Assembly: GCF_006517255.1 (NCBI RefSeq)
Contig: NZ_CP041185.1
Location: forward strand, 124,001-188,000
Length of the DNA stretch: 64,000 nt
DNA from: Janthinobacterium tructae
Lineage (GTDB): Bacteria; Pseudomonadota; Gammaproteobacteria; Burkholderiales; Burkholderiaceae_D
Direction: 5' to 3'
Position numbers and translations under genes: made by a program. The notes under the pieces were generated by a model, which saw only the letters and a program-made list of their open reading frames with translations, was not told the origin of the DNA and did no database searches. Shown here one piece after another: positions 15,777 through 24,465 of the stretch (position 1 is its first letter; every line of letters begins with the position of its first letter).

Positions 15777-17217
15777 GGGGCAGGGGAGCGATCTCTTGCA
15801 GGATCGCCAGCACGATGGCCAGCGCCGTGTCGATATCGAGCTTGTCGATGGCGCCATAGCCAAGGAACAGGCCTTCGTGGCGGGCTGGGCCATGGTAAAA
15901 GCTGGCCAGCGCATACAGGCTGACGTCGGCCAGGCGCGCACGGCGCAGCAATTCGGCGATATCGAGCGGCGCCTGCGCCAGCGCCGCCACGTGGAAGCCG
16001 GCGCTGGCCGGCACCAGGCGGAACCACGGCGCCAACGGGCCGTTGAACCAGTGCTGCAGCCGTTCGCGCCGCCCCGCATAGATGTCGTGGCAGCGGCGGA
16101 TGTGGCGCAGCAAATGGCCGTCGTCGATGAACTTGGCCAGCGCATGCTGGCCCAGGCTGGCCGTATGGCAATCGCTCAGGTATTTCACCGTCTGCATGGC
16201 GGCTACGAGGGCTTGCGGCAGCACCACATAGCCGAGGCGCAATTCCGGCAGCATGATCTTGGAAAAGCTGGCCACGTGCGCCACGACGCCATAGCGGTCC
16301 ATGCTTTGCAGCGCATCCTCGGGCCGGCCTTCATAGCGGAAGGCGCTGTCATAATCGTCCTCGATGATGATGGCTCCCAACTGCCGGGCACGCTCCAGCA
16401 AGGCGTGGCGGCGCGCCATGCTCATCGGCATGCCGAGCGGGAATTGATGCGCGGGCGTGACGTAGATCAAGCGCGTGCCGTCGGGGATCTGCGCGACGAT
16501 GAGACCGTCCTCGTCCACGTCGATGCCCACTACGCGCGCGCCCTGGCTGGCGAATACGGCGCGCGCTACCGGGTAGCCGGGTTCTTCCACGGCAACCGTG
16601 TCGCCCGCTTCCAGCAGGGTCAGCGCGAGCAGATGCAAGGCTTGCTGCGCGCCGCTGGTGACAAGCACTTGTTCCTCGGTGCAATGGATGCCGCGGCTGA
16701 AGGCGGCATGGCCGGCGATCGCGGCGCGCAAGGCGGGCAAGCCTTCCACAGGGCCATAACGGCCGCGCGCCTGGCCACCCTGGCGCAGCGCATGCAGCAT
16801 GCAGGCGCGCCATTCATCCTGCGGGAAGTGTGCGGGCGTGGCGCGTCCGCCGATGAAGGCGTAGCGCGCGGGCGTTTCCTGGCTGGCGCGGCGCAAAGGC
16901 GTGGGCGTCGCTTCCCAGCGGGCGATGCGCTGCGCGCTGGCCAGCGGCGTGCTGGCATGGCGGCGCTGCGGCGAGGCGTGCGGCGTCTGCACGAAGCTGC
17001 CCACGCCCACTTTGCCGACCAGCAGTTTTTCATAGCCGAGCTTGTCATACACGTCGGACACCGTCTTGCGCGACAGGCCCAGCTGGCTGGCCAGCAGGCG
17101 CGTGGGCGGCAATTGCTGCCCGTCCGTCAGGCGGCCCGAGCGGATGGCTGCGCTGAGCTGGCGGTACAGCTGGCCGCCCAGGTCGCGCGTGCCGTCGATC
17201 AGGATATGTAATTCCAT
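15733..17217 (-). CDS. MocR/PdxR-family regulator (GntR HTH fused to aminotransferase fold)
   Basis: A 494-residue regulator. A GntR-type winged helix occupies residues 10-75 (QLYRQLSAAIRSGRLTDGQQLPPTRLLASQLGLSRKTV, split by a turn). A fold-type-I aminotransferase domain spans about 110-480. The PLP lysine is in SFSKIMLPELRLGY, preceded by the EDDYDSAFRY motif with the cofactor Asp. Such proteins use PLP or an amino compound as signal. It diverges from the carboxymuconolactone-decarboxylase-like gene at 17321, the usual arrangement for a MocR target. A second MocR gene lies at 32700-34175. Confidence 0.88.
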   Translation of the reverse strand: MELHILIDGTRDLGGQLYRQLSAAIRSGRLTDGQQLPPTRLLASQLGLSRKTVSDVYDKLGYEKLLVGKVGVGSFVQTPHASPQRRHASTPLASAQRIARWEATPTPLRRASQETPARYAFIGGRATPAHFPQDEWRACMLHALRQGGQARGRYGPVEGLPALRAAIAGHAAFSRGIHCTEEQVLVTSGAQQALHLLALTLLEAGDTVAVEEPGYPVARAVFASQGARVVGIDVDEDGLIVAQIPDGTRLIYVTPAHQFPLGMPMSMARRHALLERARQLGAIIIEDDYDSAFRYEGRPEDALQSMDRYGVVAHVASFSKIMLPELRLGYVVLPQALVAAMQTVKYLSDCHTASLGQHALAKFIDDGHLLRHIRRCHDIYAGRRERLQHWFNGPLAPWFRLVPASAGFHVAALAQAPLDIAELLRRARLADVSLYALASFYHGPARHEGLFLGYGAIDKLDIDTALAIVLAILQEIAPLPLSGVANRVASDSAP

Positions 17218-17320
17218 GGGGTTTCTGCTGGTGGTCTGCTGCTTTTCGGGGGGATTGGCCTGCCGCGCGTTCTTCTTGCGCTTCTACAATGGAGCATCTC
17301 TCATCATCAAGGAATGCATC

Positions 17321-17761
17321 ATGACACAGCAACGACTCGATTTTACACAAGCTTCGCCCGACGCCGTCAAGGCCATGTACGCGCTGGAAGCGGCGATTGC
17401 CAAGCTGGGGGTGGAACACTCGCTGCTCGAGCTGATCCGCTTGCGGGCCTCGCAAATCAATGGCTGCGCTTTTTGCGTGGACATGCACACAAGCGACGCG
17501 CGCAAGGCGGGCGAAACGGAGCGCCGCCTGTATGCCGTGTCCGTCTGGCGCGAAACGCCATTTTTTACGGCGCGCGAGCGGGCCGTGCTGGCCTGGACGG
17601 AAGCGCTGACCCTGCTGCCGCAAAGCCAGGCGCCCGATGACGTGTATGCGGCGCTGGCGCAGCAATTGACGCCGGCGGAAATGGTCAACGTCACCCTGGC
17701 CATCGGCTCCATCAATACCTGGAACCGCCTGGCCGTGGGTTTCCGCAAGATGCCCGAATAA
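17321..17761 (+). CDS. AhpD-like carboxymuconolactone decarboxylase family protein
   Basis: A 146-residue all-helical protein with the redox-active CxxC-type motif NGCAFCVDMH, in which the final His fits the AhpD proton relay. Members are alkylhydroperoxidase-like or stress-related proteins in the cytoplasm. AAGGA precedes the ATG at 17321. It is divergent from a MocR regulator and probably controlled by it. Enzymatic activity is inferred from the motif. Confidence 0.85.
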   Translation: MTQQRLDFTQASPDAVKAMYALEAAIAKLGVEHSLLELIRLRASQINGCAFCVDMHTSDARKAGETERRLYAVSVWRETPFFTARERAVLAWTEALTLLPQSQAPDDVYAALAQQLTPAEMVNVTLAIGSINTWNRLAVGFRKMPE

Positions 17762-17841
17762 ATCCTGTGTTCGTTCGCGAACAGACGTCTGGCTGGTCCC
17801 TGCGTACGCTGGCAGGACGATTGATCAGCTAGGGAGCAGCC

Positions 17842-18144
17842 ATGCAAGTACATATCGGGGAAGGCGCCGACAAGACGCCGCAGCAAGAGGAAGAAGCGCG
17901 CCGCGAATTCATCGCCGAATTGTGGCGGCGCTTTGAAACCTTGCAGGAATGGGCCGTCAGCCACTGGCCCGACCAGCAACATCCCTTGAGTTCCGCCGAC
18001 TTCGTCGAGGCGCGCAAGGAAATATTGAGCTTGCGTTCACCGGCGGGGTCCTTGAACCAGCCGGCGATGCGCGATGCGGCCGAGCCGGCCCCTGAGCAGG
18101 GCGGGGCGCAGTATGTCGATGTGACGCCAGCGCCGTGGCCGTAA
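17842..18144 (+). CDS. Unknown small acidic protein
   Basis: A 100-residue protein with a charged helical N-terminal half (QQEEEARREFIAELWRRFETLQEW) and a Pro/Ala-rich tail ending VTPAPWP. No membrane span or signal is seen. AGGGAG six bases before the ATG and strong codon bias support a real gene. I do not recognise the family. It is followed at once by a palindromic repeat that could end its transcript. Confidence 0.6.
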   Translation: MQVHIGEGADKTPQQEEEARREFIAELWRRFETLQEWAVSHWPDQQHPLSSADFVEARKEILSLRSPAGSLNQPAMRDAAEPAPEQGGAQYVDVTPAPWP

Positions 18145-18151
18145 GCTTGGC

Positions 18152-18243
18152 CGTAGGTCGGATTAGGACCGAAGGGCCGTAATCCGACAACATGGTTGGC
18201 AGGTGCAGTCGGATTACGCGCTTGCGCGCTAATCCGACCTACG
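18152..18243. repeat. Nested REP-like palindromic element, possible bidirectional terminator
   Basis: Two hairpins share the arms GTCGGATTA / TAATCCGAC: one at 18157-18188, the other at 18208-18238. An outer inverted repeat, CGTAGGTCGGATTA at 18152-18165 against TAATCCGACCTACG at 18230-18243, encloses both. Sequences of this kind are dispersed intergenic repeats in many proteobacteria. Here the right arm supplies the TAG stop of the MFS transporter gene. It separates two converging genes, so a termination or mRNA-end role is plausible. Confidence 0.75.
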
Positions 18244-19414
18244 CTTCAGCTTTACCCTGCGCAAACACCCAGCAAACCAAACTCACCAGCAGTCCCGCCA
18301 TCACGCCATACGCCAGGTTCAGCGCGCTGTCGAACAGCAGCGGCGCCACCAGGCCCGAGACCAGCGCGAACAGCAGCATCTGGATGAACGATTGCATCGA
18401 CGAGGCCAGGCCGCTGTTGTTGGGGAAGTGGTTCAAGGCCATCAGGGTCATCGGCGGCATGGCGATCGACAGGGCGAACGAGTAGAAGAACAGCGGCAGC
18501 ACGGCCCATGGCACTTCGGCGGCAAAGAAGTAGTTGTAGCCGATGTTGGCCAGCGCGGCGACGAGCATCAATATGAAGCCGGCCCAGATCATCTGGCGCT
18601 GGCTATAGCGGTGGGCGATTTTCGCCGACAGGGCCGAACCGAACACCATGCCGCTAATTAAGGGAATGAACAGCCAGGCGAATGCCGTTTCCGGCAAATG
18701 CAGGATGTTGATGATGAAGTAGGCGGCCGAGCCGATGTACAGGGCGAAGCCGCCGAAGGCGGCGCCGATGGCCGTCGACAGCAGCAGGAACTGGCGGTGG
18801 CACAGCACTTTCCAGTAATTGACGGCGATGTCGCCCAGGTGGAAGGCGTGGCGCTGTTCCTTCGGCAGGCTTTCCGGCAGTGCGCGCCAGACGACGATGA
18901 ACATCAGCACGCCGAAGGCCGTGAGGAACCAGAAGATCGCCCGCCAGCCCAGGCCCACCTGCAGCCAGCCGCCCAGCACGGGCGCGATGGCCGGCGCCAG
19001 CGCGAACACCATCATGATGTGCGAAAGGATTTTTTGCGCGGCGGCGCCCGAATAGCGGTCTTGCACGATGGCGCGGCCGATCACGGAACCGGCGCCCGCC
19101 GCCAGCCCCTGCAGCACGCGCCAGGCCAGCAGCCAGCCCAGCGACGGCGCCAGCGCGGCGCCCACGGAGGCGATCACATACAGCACCAGCGAGACGAGAA
19201 TCACGGGACGGCGGCCGAACGAATCGGACAGGGTGCCGTAAAACAGCATCATGAAGGCAAACGTGAACAGGAAAAAGCTCAGGGTCTGCTGCACCAGCAG
19301 TGGGCTGGCATTGAAATCTTGCACGATGGCGGGGAAAGACGGCAGATAGGTGTCAATTGCAAGCGGTCCGACCATCGCCAGGCCCGCCAAAATCCAGGTT
19401 AATAATTTAGTCAT
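18239..19414 (-). CDS. Bcr/CflA-family MFS drug efflux transporter
   Basis: A 391-residue inner-membrane protein with twelve hydrophobic segments. The N-terminal GPLAIDTYLPSFPAI motif is diagnostic of the Bcr/CflA group, as are GTLSDSFGRRPVI (MFS motif A) and RVLQGLAAGAGSVIGRAIVQD (motif C region). Relatives export bicyclomycin, chloramphenicol, sulfonamides or cysteine by proton antiport. Which applies here cannot be read. The stop codon lies inside the palindromic repeat downstream. The gene is divergent from epsC. Confidence 0.88.
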   Translation of the reverse strand: MTKLLTWILAGLAMVGPLAIDTYLPSFPAIVQDFNASPLLVQQTLSFFLFTFAFMMLFYGTLSDSFGRRPVILVSLVLYVIASVGAALAPSLGWLLAWRVLQGLAAGAGSVIGRAIVQDRYSGAAAQKILSHIMMVFALAPAIAPVLGGWLQVGLGWRAIFWFLTAFGVLMFIVVWRALPESLPKEQRHAFHLGDIAVNYWKVLCHRQFLLLSTAIGAAFGGFALYIGSAAYFIINILHLPETAFAWLFIPLISGMVFGSALSAKIAHRYSQRQMIWAGFILMLVAALANIGYNYFFAAEVPWAVLPLFFYSFALSIAMPPMTLMALNHFPNNSGLASSMQSFIQMLLFALVSGLVAPLLFDSALNLAYGVMAGLLVSLVCWVFAQGKAEA

Positions 19415-19492
19415 GTTGAAGAGTGTTTTTGTTAGTCCGTCATTTTACGCTAGCGGCGGGAATCGGGTCCGGTGCCGCCGCGGTTTGCCATC

Positions 19493-19513
19493 CATATGCG
19501 TTTTCCGCATATC
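19493..19513. promoter_or_regulatory. Inverted repeat upstream of epsC, candidate sulfur-regulon operator
   Basis: ATATGCG (19494-19500) and CGCATAT (19506-19512) form a dyad with a five-base spacer, about 90 bases before the epsC start and 80 bases before the start of the MFS gene on the other strand. The CGCATATC core also occurs twice in the divergent region of the sulfonate locus (25758-25765 and 25829-25836). A LysR-type sulfur regulator such as CysB or SsuR is the natural candidate; this is inference. Confidence 0.35.
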
Positions 19514-19603
19514 AAAGCTCACAATCCTTCGTTGGCTTTGCCTGTCTGCGCCGTTAAGCTGGGGCGACCCGGCCTGTTTGCCTTTTTTTGGAAGTGATAC
19601 GCC

Positions 19604-20557
19604 ATGCACAGCATTTATCCCGCAGCGCCCGCCGACGACACGGCCCAGTGGAACCTGGGGCCCGTGATCCAGGCCTTGCGCACCTCGCGCGAAGACAAGC
19701 ACAAGATCCGCCATAACGGCAGGGTGCGCGAACTGCCGTCGCGCGAAGCGCTCACCACCATCGTCAACGGCCTGTCGGCAGCGCTGTTCCCCACGCATTA
19801 CGGGCGGCCCAACCTGACCGATGAAAGCATCGACTATTTTGTCGGCGACACGCTCAACACCACCCTGAACCGCCTCAGTGAACAGGTGCGGCGCGGCCTG
19901 CTGTTCTCGGCTCCGGCTCACGCCGTGCCGGCCGGCGATGAGGGTGATGGCGCCAGCGACGATGCGGCCCTGGCGCAGCAGGCGCGCGAGATCACGCGCG
20001 CGTTTGCCGCCAGCCTGCCCGATATCCGCGCCTTGCTGGTGTCGGACGTGCAGGCCGCCTACGCTGGCGACCCGGCCGCCACCTCGGTGGCTGAAATCAT
20101 GCTGTGCTATCCGGGCACCATCGCCATTTTGTATCACCGCCTCGCGCACCGGCTGCACGCGCTGGGCGCGCCGTTTCTGGCGCGTCTGATCGCCGACATC
20201 GCGCACACGCTGACGGGCATCGATATCCACCCGGGCGCGCACATCGGCGCCTCCTTCTTCATCGACCACGGCACGGGCGTGGTGATCGGCGAGACGGCCA
20301 TCATCGGCCAGCGCGTGCGCCTGTATCAGGCCGTCACTCTGGGCGCCAAGCGTTTTCCGGCCGATGCAAGCGGCGCGCTGATCAAGGGCACGCCGCGCCA
20401 TCCCATCGTCGAGGACGACGTGGTTATCTACGCGGGCGCGACCGTGCTGGGGCGCATCACCATCGGCGCGGGATCGACCATCGGGGGGAATGTGTGGCTG
20501 ACGCAGAGCGTGCCGCCAAATAGCAATGTATCGCAGGCGCAGATGCGCAACGATTGA
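19604..20557 (+). CDS. epsC: Serine O-acetyltransferase, EpsC type
   Basis: A 317-residue enzyme that makes O-acetyl-L-serine from serine and acetyl-CoA, the first step of cysteine synthesis. The N-terminal helical part (to about 170) is longer than in CysE, as in EpsC forms, and contains a variable acidic insert around 108-120. The C-terminal left-handed beta-helix shows hexapeptide repeats (GIDIHPGAHIGASFFIDHGTGVVIGETAIIG), including the catalytic DH pair. GGAAG before the ATG supports the start. Its presence near the sulfonate locus and a shared upstream motif suggest common sulfur control. Confidence 0.9.
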   Translation: MHSIYPAAPADDTAQWNLGPVIQALRTSREDKHKIRHNGRVRELPSREALTTIVNGLSAALFPTHYGRPNLTDESIDYFVGDTLNTTLNRLSEQVRRGLLFSAPAHAVPAGDEGDGASDDAALAQQAREITRAFAASLPDIRALLVSDVQAAYAGDPAATSVAEIMLCYPGTIAILYHRLAHRLHALGAPFLARLIADIAHTLTGIDIHPGAHIGASFFIDHGTGVVIGETAIIGQRVRLYQAVTLGAKRFPADASGALIKGTPRHPIVEDDVVIYAGATVLGRITIGAGSTIGGNVWLTQSVPPNSNVSQAQMRND

Positions 20558-20626
20558 AGAGTGGCCGAGAAAACGTCCATGGCGGCGTTGCAGCGCCATG
20601 CCCTGAACGTTTTTCGGGCACTCTTC
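20556..20626. terminator. Long inverted repeat between convergent epsC and META gene
   Basis: GAAGAGTG (20556-20563) and an A-rich stretch through AAAACGT pair imperfectly with ACGTTTTTCGGGCACTCTTC (20607-20626). A second stem, CATGGCG with CGCCATG, sits in the loop. The A-run on one side and T-run on the other suit bidirectional termination between the two converging genes. Confidence 0.6.
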
Positions 20627-20645
20627 ACATGCGGGAGTGCGAGTT

Positions 20646-21125
20646 TTACTTCACCGTCAGCGCTTCATAGCGCGCCACTGGCACGCCATCCTTCAGCAGC
20701 AGCAATTCCTGGTCGGCGTAGCGGTAGCCATTGACTTCGCCCAGGGTGGTCAGGAGCAGGCGTTCGAGGTCCATGTCCTGCGGCTGGCACATCATCATGG
20801 TGCCGGCCATCTGTCCAAAGTTCAAGGTGCTGATGCCATCGCTGGTGTAGCCGCCCATCATCTGGTTGCAGCCGCTGTGGCCACTGGCGCGGCCTTCGGC
20901 AAGCTGCAGCGTCACTTCGCGCTGTTCAGGCGCCTTGCGCACCACTTGCTTGCCCTTCAATTCCTTCAGCTTCCACTGCGTGCCCGTCAGCTTGGGCGCC
21001 GGCTTGGCGGGCGAGGTGGCGCCTGGCGCGGCGGCGGCAGCGTCGCTGCGCACGGGCGTTTGCGCACAGCCGGCGGTGATGGCGACGATGGCGGCGAGGG
21101 GGATCAGTCTGGCGAGTGTGAACAT
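20646..21125 (-). CDS. META-domain (HslJ-like) lipoprotein
   Basis: A 159-residue protein with a lipoprotein signal ending in ITAGC. A Pro/Ala-rich linker is followed by a META domain from about residue 45: GTQWKLKELKGKQVV, SGHSGCNQMMGGY, and LLLTTLGEVNGYRYADQELLLLKDGVPVARYEA. Proteins of this type sit in the envelope and the E. coli relative HslJ is linked to novobiocin tolerance; the molecular role is unknown. AAGGAA precedes the ATG at 21125. A paralogue with the same architecture is at 31147-31614. Confidence 0.8.
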   Translation of the reverse strand: MFTLARLIPLAAIVAITAGCAQTPVRSDAAAAAPGATSPAKPAPKLTGTQWKLKELKGKQVVRKAPEQREVTLQLAEGRASGHSGCNQMMGGYTSDGISTLNFGQMAGTMMMCQPQDMDLERLLLTTLGEVNGYRYADQELLLLKDGVPVARYEALTVK

Positions 21126-21210
21126 GGCATTTCCTTCTTCAAATGAATGGCGCCAGCGTAGCAGATTGGCGCCACGCCAGCGTGCACAGTTGACAAGGTC
21201 ACTGGCAAAT

Positions 21211-22119
21211 TCACGGTTGTTTTTCCTGTTCCAGGCGCGCGTCGAGCAAGGCGCGCGCCGCCGCCACATAGGTGTGGCAGGCCTGCGGGTCGACAAAGGC
21301 ATCGCTGCCGGCCGTGGCGCTCGCTTCGAGCCGCTCCCACAATTGCGACGCTTCCGGATGCGCTGAAATGAGCACGTCGCAGGGCAGTTTTTCCAGCGTC
21401 TCGAAGCTGTGGCGCAAGTCCGCCACCGCGTGCGGATACTCGCTGCTGGCGCTGAACTTGAAGCCGGGGCGCGAGACGGCGTTGAGGCTGTCCGCGTAGA
21501 CCATGTTCAGGCAGCGGGGGCCGTCGCACGATTGCCACGTCCAGCTCAGGCCTCCGGGCGTGTGGCCCGGCGTGGCGTGCGCCGTCAGCTTGACGGGGCC
21601 GACATTGAAATGGCCGCCATCGCGCGCCAGGCGCATGTCCTTCACGGGCGGGTACTTGGGCAGCGCATGGTATTGCGGATCGTCCGGCCCCACTTCGCCC
21701 GACGCCAGGTCCAGCGCCGCCGACGGGCTGGCGGCCACCAGCGCATTGCTGCGCCGCTGCAGTTCGGCCAGGCCGCCCGCATGGTCGATGTGGCCGTGCG
21801 AATTGAGGATCAGCTTCACGTCCTCGATGCGAAAGCCCAGGGTGGAGATATTGGCGATGATCTTGGGCGCCGATTCCGGCAAGCCGCCGTCGATCAGCAC
21901 GTGGCCCTGCGGCGACGTCACCAGCACGGAACTGAGGCCTTTCACGCCCACATAATAGGTATTGCCGAAGATGCGGAACGGCGCCTGGTCGGCATTCCAG
22001 GTGGCGCAGACGTCGCAGCCCGGCGTCGCCGGCGTGGCTGGCGCCGGTGCTTGCGCCTGGGCGGCGGGGCTGGCCAGCAGCATTGCCAGGACCAGCGCGC
22101 GTGGTGGTGTGAGGGGCAT
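21211..22119 (-). CDS. Subclass B3 metallo-beta-lactamase
   Basis: A 302-residue exported zinc hydrolase predicted to open beta-lactam rings, including carbapenems. After a signal peptide (residues 8-23, ending AQA) the alpha-beta/beta-alpha fold begins. The zinc ligands are all present: H108, H110, D112 and H113 in NSHGHIDHAGG, H186 in HATPGHTPGG, and H254 in ISAHPEAS. A Ser rather than Cys near the third-ligand region (YADSLNAV) is typical of B3 enzymes. Environmental Oxalobacteraceae often carry such chromosomal enzymes. AGGA precedes the ATG at 22119; an upstream in-frame ATG would spoil the signal peptide. No adjacent regulator of the AmpR type is seen. Confidence 0.88.
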   Translation of the reverse strand: MPLTPPRALVLAMLLASPAAQAQAPAPATPATPGCDVCATWNADQAPFRIFGNTYYVGVKGLSSVLVTSPQGHVLIDGGLPESAPKIIANISTLGFRIEDVKLILNSHGHIDHAGGLAELQRRSNALVAASPSAALDLASGEVGPDDPQYHALPKYPPVKDMRLARDGGHFNVGPVKLTAHATPGHTPGGLSWTWQSCDGPRCLNMVYADSLNAVSRPGFKFSASSEYPHAVADLRHSFETLEKLPCDVLISAHPEASQLWERLEASATAGSDAFVDPQACHTYVAAARALLDARLEQEKQP

Positions 22120-22218
22120 GCAATCCTTATCCGTGGTGCCAAGGTGGCGTATGCTGACACGGAACGGGGCTGGACGCAAACGCATCCTCGCATGCATGGC
22201 TGCTGGCGAAGCGGGTGT

Positions 22219-23610
22219 TCAGGCCGCAGCCAGGGTGGCGCTGCCGGGATCGATGCTGACCTGGCGTCCCGCATGGCTGGCGGGCAGGCGCGGGCCCTGG
22301 CCGAAGACCTTGTGGCGCAAGCTGCCTTCCTCGTAGTGGGTGCGATAGCGGCCGCGCCGCTGCAGTTCCGGCACGATGTGGGTCACCACGTCGGCCATGC
22401 TGTCGTGGGCTACGGCGAAGGCGAGATTGAAGCCGTCGATGCCTGTTTCGTCCAGCCAGCTTTCTAGCTGGTCGGCCACCTGGCGCGCATCGCCCACCAG
22501 CACCGGGCCGCGTCCGCCCAGGCCAATGTATTCGGCTGCCTCGCGCACCGTCCATGTGCGGTCCGGATCGGCCTGGCTGAACGACGCCAGCGCCGAGCGC
22601 CCGGCCGGGGAATCGATGTAGTCGATGGTGGCGTCGAGCGGGTAGCGGCTGAAATCGACGCCCGTCCAGCCGGACAGCAGCACCAGCGCCGCCTCGATAT
22701 TCACGTGGCGCAGGTAGTCGGCGTGCTTGGCGCGCGCTTCTTCTTGCGTGGCGCCCGTGATGACCAGCGCCTGCGCGTAGATCAGCAGCGCGTCGCCATC
22801 GCGCCCGCTTTGCCGCACGGCGGCGCGCAAGTCGTCGGCGTAGCGCTTGACCACCGTCTTGCTGGGACCACTGACAAAGGTGGCTTCCGCGTGGCGCGCC
22901 GCAAAGCGCGTGCCGCGCGGCGAGGTGCCCGCCTGGTACAGCAAGGGCGTACGCTGCGGCGACGGCTCGCACAAATGGATGCCGGGCACCTGGTAGTGGC
23001 GCCCGGCATGGTTGATCGGATGTACCTTGGCCGGATCGGCGTAGATGCCACGCGCCTTGTCGTTGACGACGGCATCGTCGTCCCAGCTCTTCTCCCACAG
23101 CTTGTAGACGACGTCCAGGTACTCGTCGGCCAGGTCGTAGCGTTCGTCGTGACCCAGTTGCTGTTGCATGCCCAGGTTGCGCGCCGCGCTATCGAGGTAG
23201 CCGGTGACGATATTCCAGCCGATGCGCCCTCCCGTCAGGTGGTCGAGGGTGGAAATGCGCCGCGCGAACGTGTACGGATGCTCGTAGGTGAGGGCGCAGG
23301 TGACGCCGAAACCCAGGTGCGTGGTGGCTTGCGCCATGATGGGCACGAGCGCCAGCGGATCGTTCAGCGGCACCTGCACGCCGTGTTCCAGGGCCGCATC
23401 GAGGCTGCCCCGGTACACGTCATACACGCCCAGCACGTCGGCCAGAAATACCGCGTCGAACAGGCCCGCTTCCAGCAGCCGCGCCAGTTCCGTCCAGTGC
23501 GCAGGATCGGTATAGCGGTGGCTGCGGTCGCGCGCATGCGTCCACAGCCCCGGCGACTGGTGGCCGACGGTATTCATCTGGAAGGCGTTGAAGCGTATCG
23601 TCTTTGCCAT
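22219..23610 (-). CDS. NtaA/SnaA/DszA-family flavin-dependent monooxygenase
   Basis: A 463-residue luciferase-like monooxygenase that uses reduced FMN. The family landmarks are FNAFQMNTVGHQSPGLW at the start, the DHLTGGRIGWNIVTGYLDSAARNLG segment and LLYQAGTSPRGTRFAARHAE, which binds flavin phosphate. Relatives cleave nitrilotriacetate, dibenzothiophene sulfone or alkyl sulfones. The gene is three bases after a MetQ-type binding-protein gene and follows an SfnB-like gene, and it diverges from ssuEADCB, so an organosulfur substrate is likely. Reduced flavin could come from SsuE. Confidence 0.85.
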   Translation of the reverse strand: MAKTIRFNAFQMNTVGHQSPGLWTHARDRSHRYTDPAHWTELARLLEAGLFDAVFLADVLGVYDVYRGSLDAALEHGVQVPLNDPLALVPIMAQATTHLGFGVTCALTYEHPYTFARRISTLDHLTGGRIGWNIVTGYLDSAARNLGMQQQLGHDERYDLADEYLDVVYKLWEKSWDDDAVVNDKARGIYADPAKVHPINHAGRHYQVPGIHLCEPSPQRTPLLYQAGTSPRGTRFAARHAEATFVSGPSKTVVKRYADDLRAAVRQSGRDGDALLIYAQALVITGATQEEARAKHADYLRHVNIEAALVLLSGWTGVDFSRYPLDATIDYIDSPAGRSALASFSQADPDRTWTVREAAEYIGLGGRGPVLVGDARQVADQLESWLDETGIDGFNLAFAVAHDSMADVVTHIVPELQRRGRYRTHYEEGSLRHKVFGQGPRLPASHAGRQVSIDPGSATLAAA

Positions 23611-23613
23611 GGC

Positions 23614-24444
23614 TTATTTCGCGGCTGTCTGCAACGCTTGCTGGTAATCGGGTTTCGAATAGCCGGCAAAGTGTTTATTCGTGATGTCGAGGAATTCGCG
23701 CGAGCGGTAGGCGGCCGCCAGGTCTTTCGCGAACTGCTTGTCCTTGTCGGCCGTGCGTATGGCCACCAGGTTGATGTAGTTGGGCGAGATTTTCTCGGCC
23801 ACCAGCGCCTCCGTCAGTTTCAACCCCGACGCCAGCGCGTAATTGCCGTTGATGAAGGAGTAGTCGGTGTCGCCCAGCGAACGTGGCAGCTGCGCCGCTT
23901 CCAGCGGCAGCAGCTTGATTTTCTTCGTGTTGACGGCGATATCCTTTTCCGATGCACGCACGGGGTCGAAGCTGGCGCGCAGCTTGATCCATCCCAGCTG
24001 GTCGAGCAGCACCAGCGCGCGCGCCTGGTTGGTCGGATCGTTCGGCAAGCCCACCGTCGTGCCTTCCTTCACGTCATCGAGCGTCTTGTGCTTTTTGCTG
24101 TAGATGGCGATCGGCGCCGTGGGTATCGTGATCAGGTCCGTCAGCGCCAGCTTGTGTTCCAGCGCGAATTTCTTCAGGTAGACGATGTGCTGGAAGACGT
24201 TGGCGTCCAGCGAACCCTCGGCCAGCGCGAAGTTCGGCTGGATGTAGTCGTTGAACTCGACCAGCCTGACCTTGTAGCCCTGCTTTTCCAGGATAGGCTT
24301 GATGCCCAGCTTGATCTGGTCCGCGTACGGTCCGGCGCTGGTGCCGATGGTGATCTCCTTCGGGTCCTTGGCGTGGGCGAAGCTGGCCGTCAAGGCCAGG
24401 GTCAGGGCGCTGAGGAGGAGGATGCTGCGGCGGGTGATGGTCAT
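23614..24444 (-). CDS. MetQ/NlpA-family periplasmic binding protein
   Basis: A 276-residue ABC-transporter binding protein. The signal peptide (residues 5-25, ending FAHAK) has no lipobox Cys, unlike most MetQ proteins, so the mature protein should be soluble in the periplasm. The fold markers ITIGTSAGPYADQIK, FNDYIQPNFALAEGSLDANVFQH and GLPNDPTNQARALVLLDQLGWI are those of the methionine/organosulfur binding group. No matching MetN ATPase or MetI permease gene lies in the window. It is flanked by two predicted organosulfur oxygenases and is probably in their operon. Confidence 0.82.
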   Translation of the reverse strand: MTITRRSILLLSALTLALTASFAHAKDPKEITIGTSAGPYADQIKLGIKPILEKQGYKVRLVEFNDYIQPNFALAEGSLDANVFQHIVYLKKFALEHKLALTDLITIPTAPIAIYSKKHKTLDDVKEGTTVGLPNDPTNQARALVLLDQLGWIKLRASFDPVRASEKDIAVNTKKIKLLPLEAAQLPRSLGDTDYSFINGNYALASGLKLTEALVAEKISPNYINLVAIRTADKDKQFAKDLAAAYRSREFLDITNKHFAGYSKPDYQQALQTAAK

Positions 24445-24465
24445 GCTGGCTCCTTGGTGGGTAAA

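Noticed and set aside
15703..17211. Long plus-strand open frame opposite the MocR gene
   Set aside because: The antisense product is rich in Arg, Gln, Ala and His with no motif, while the MocR protein has all expected residues.
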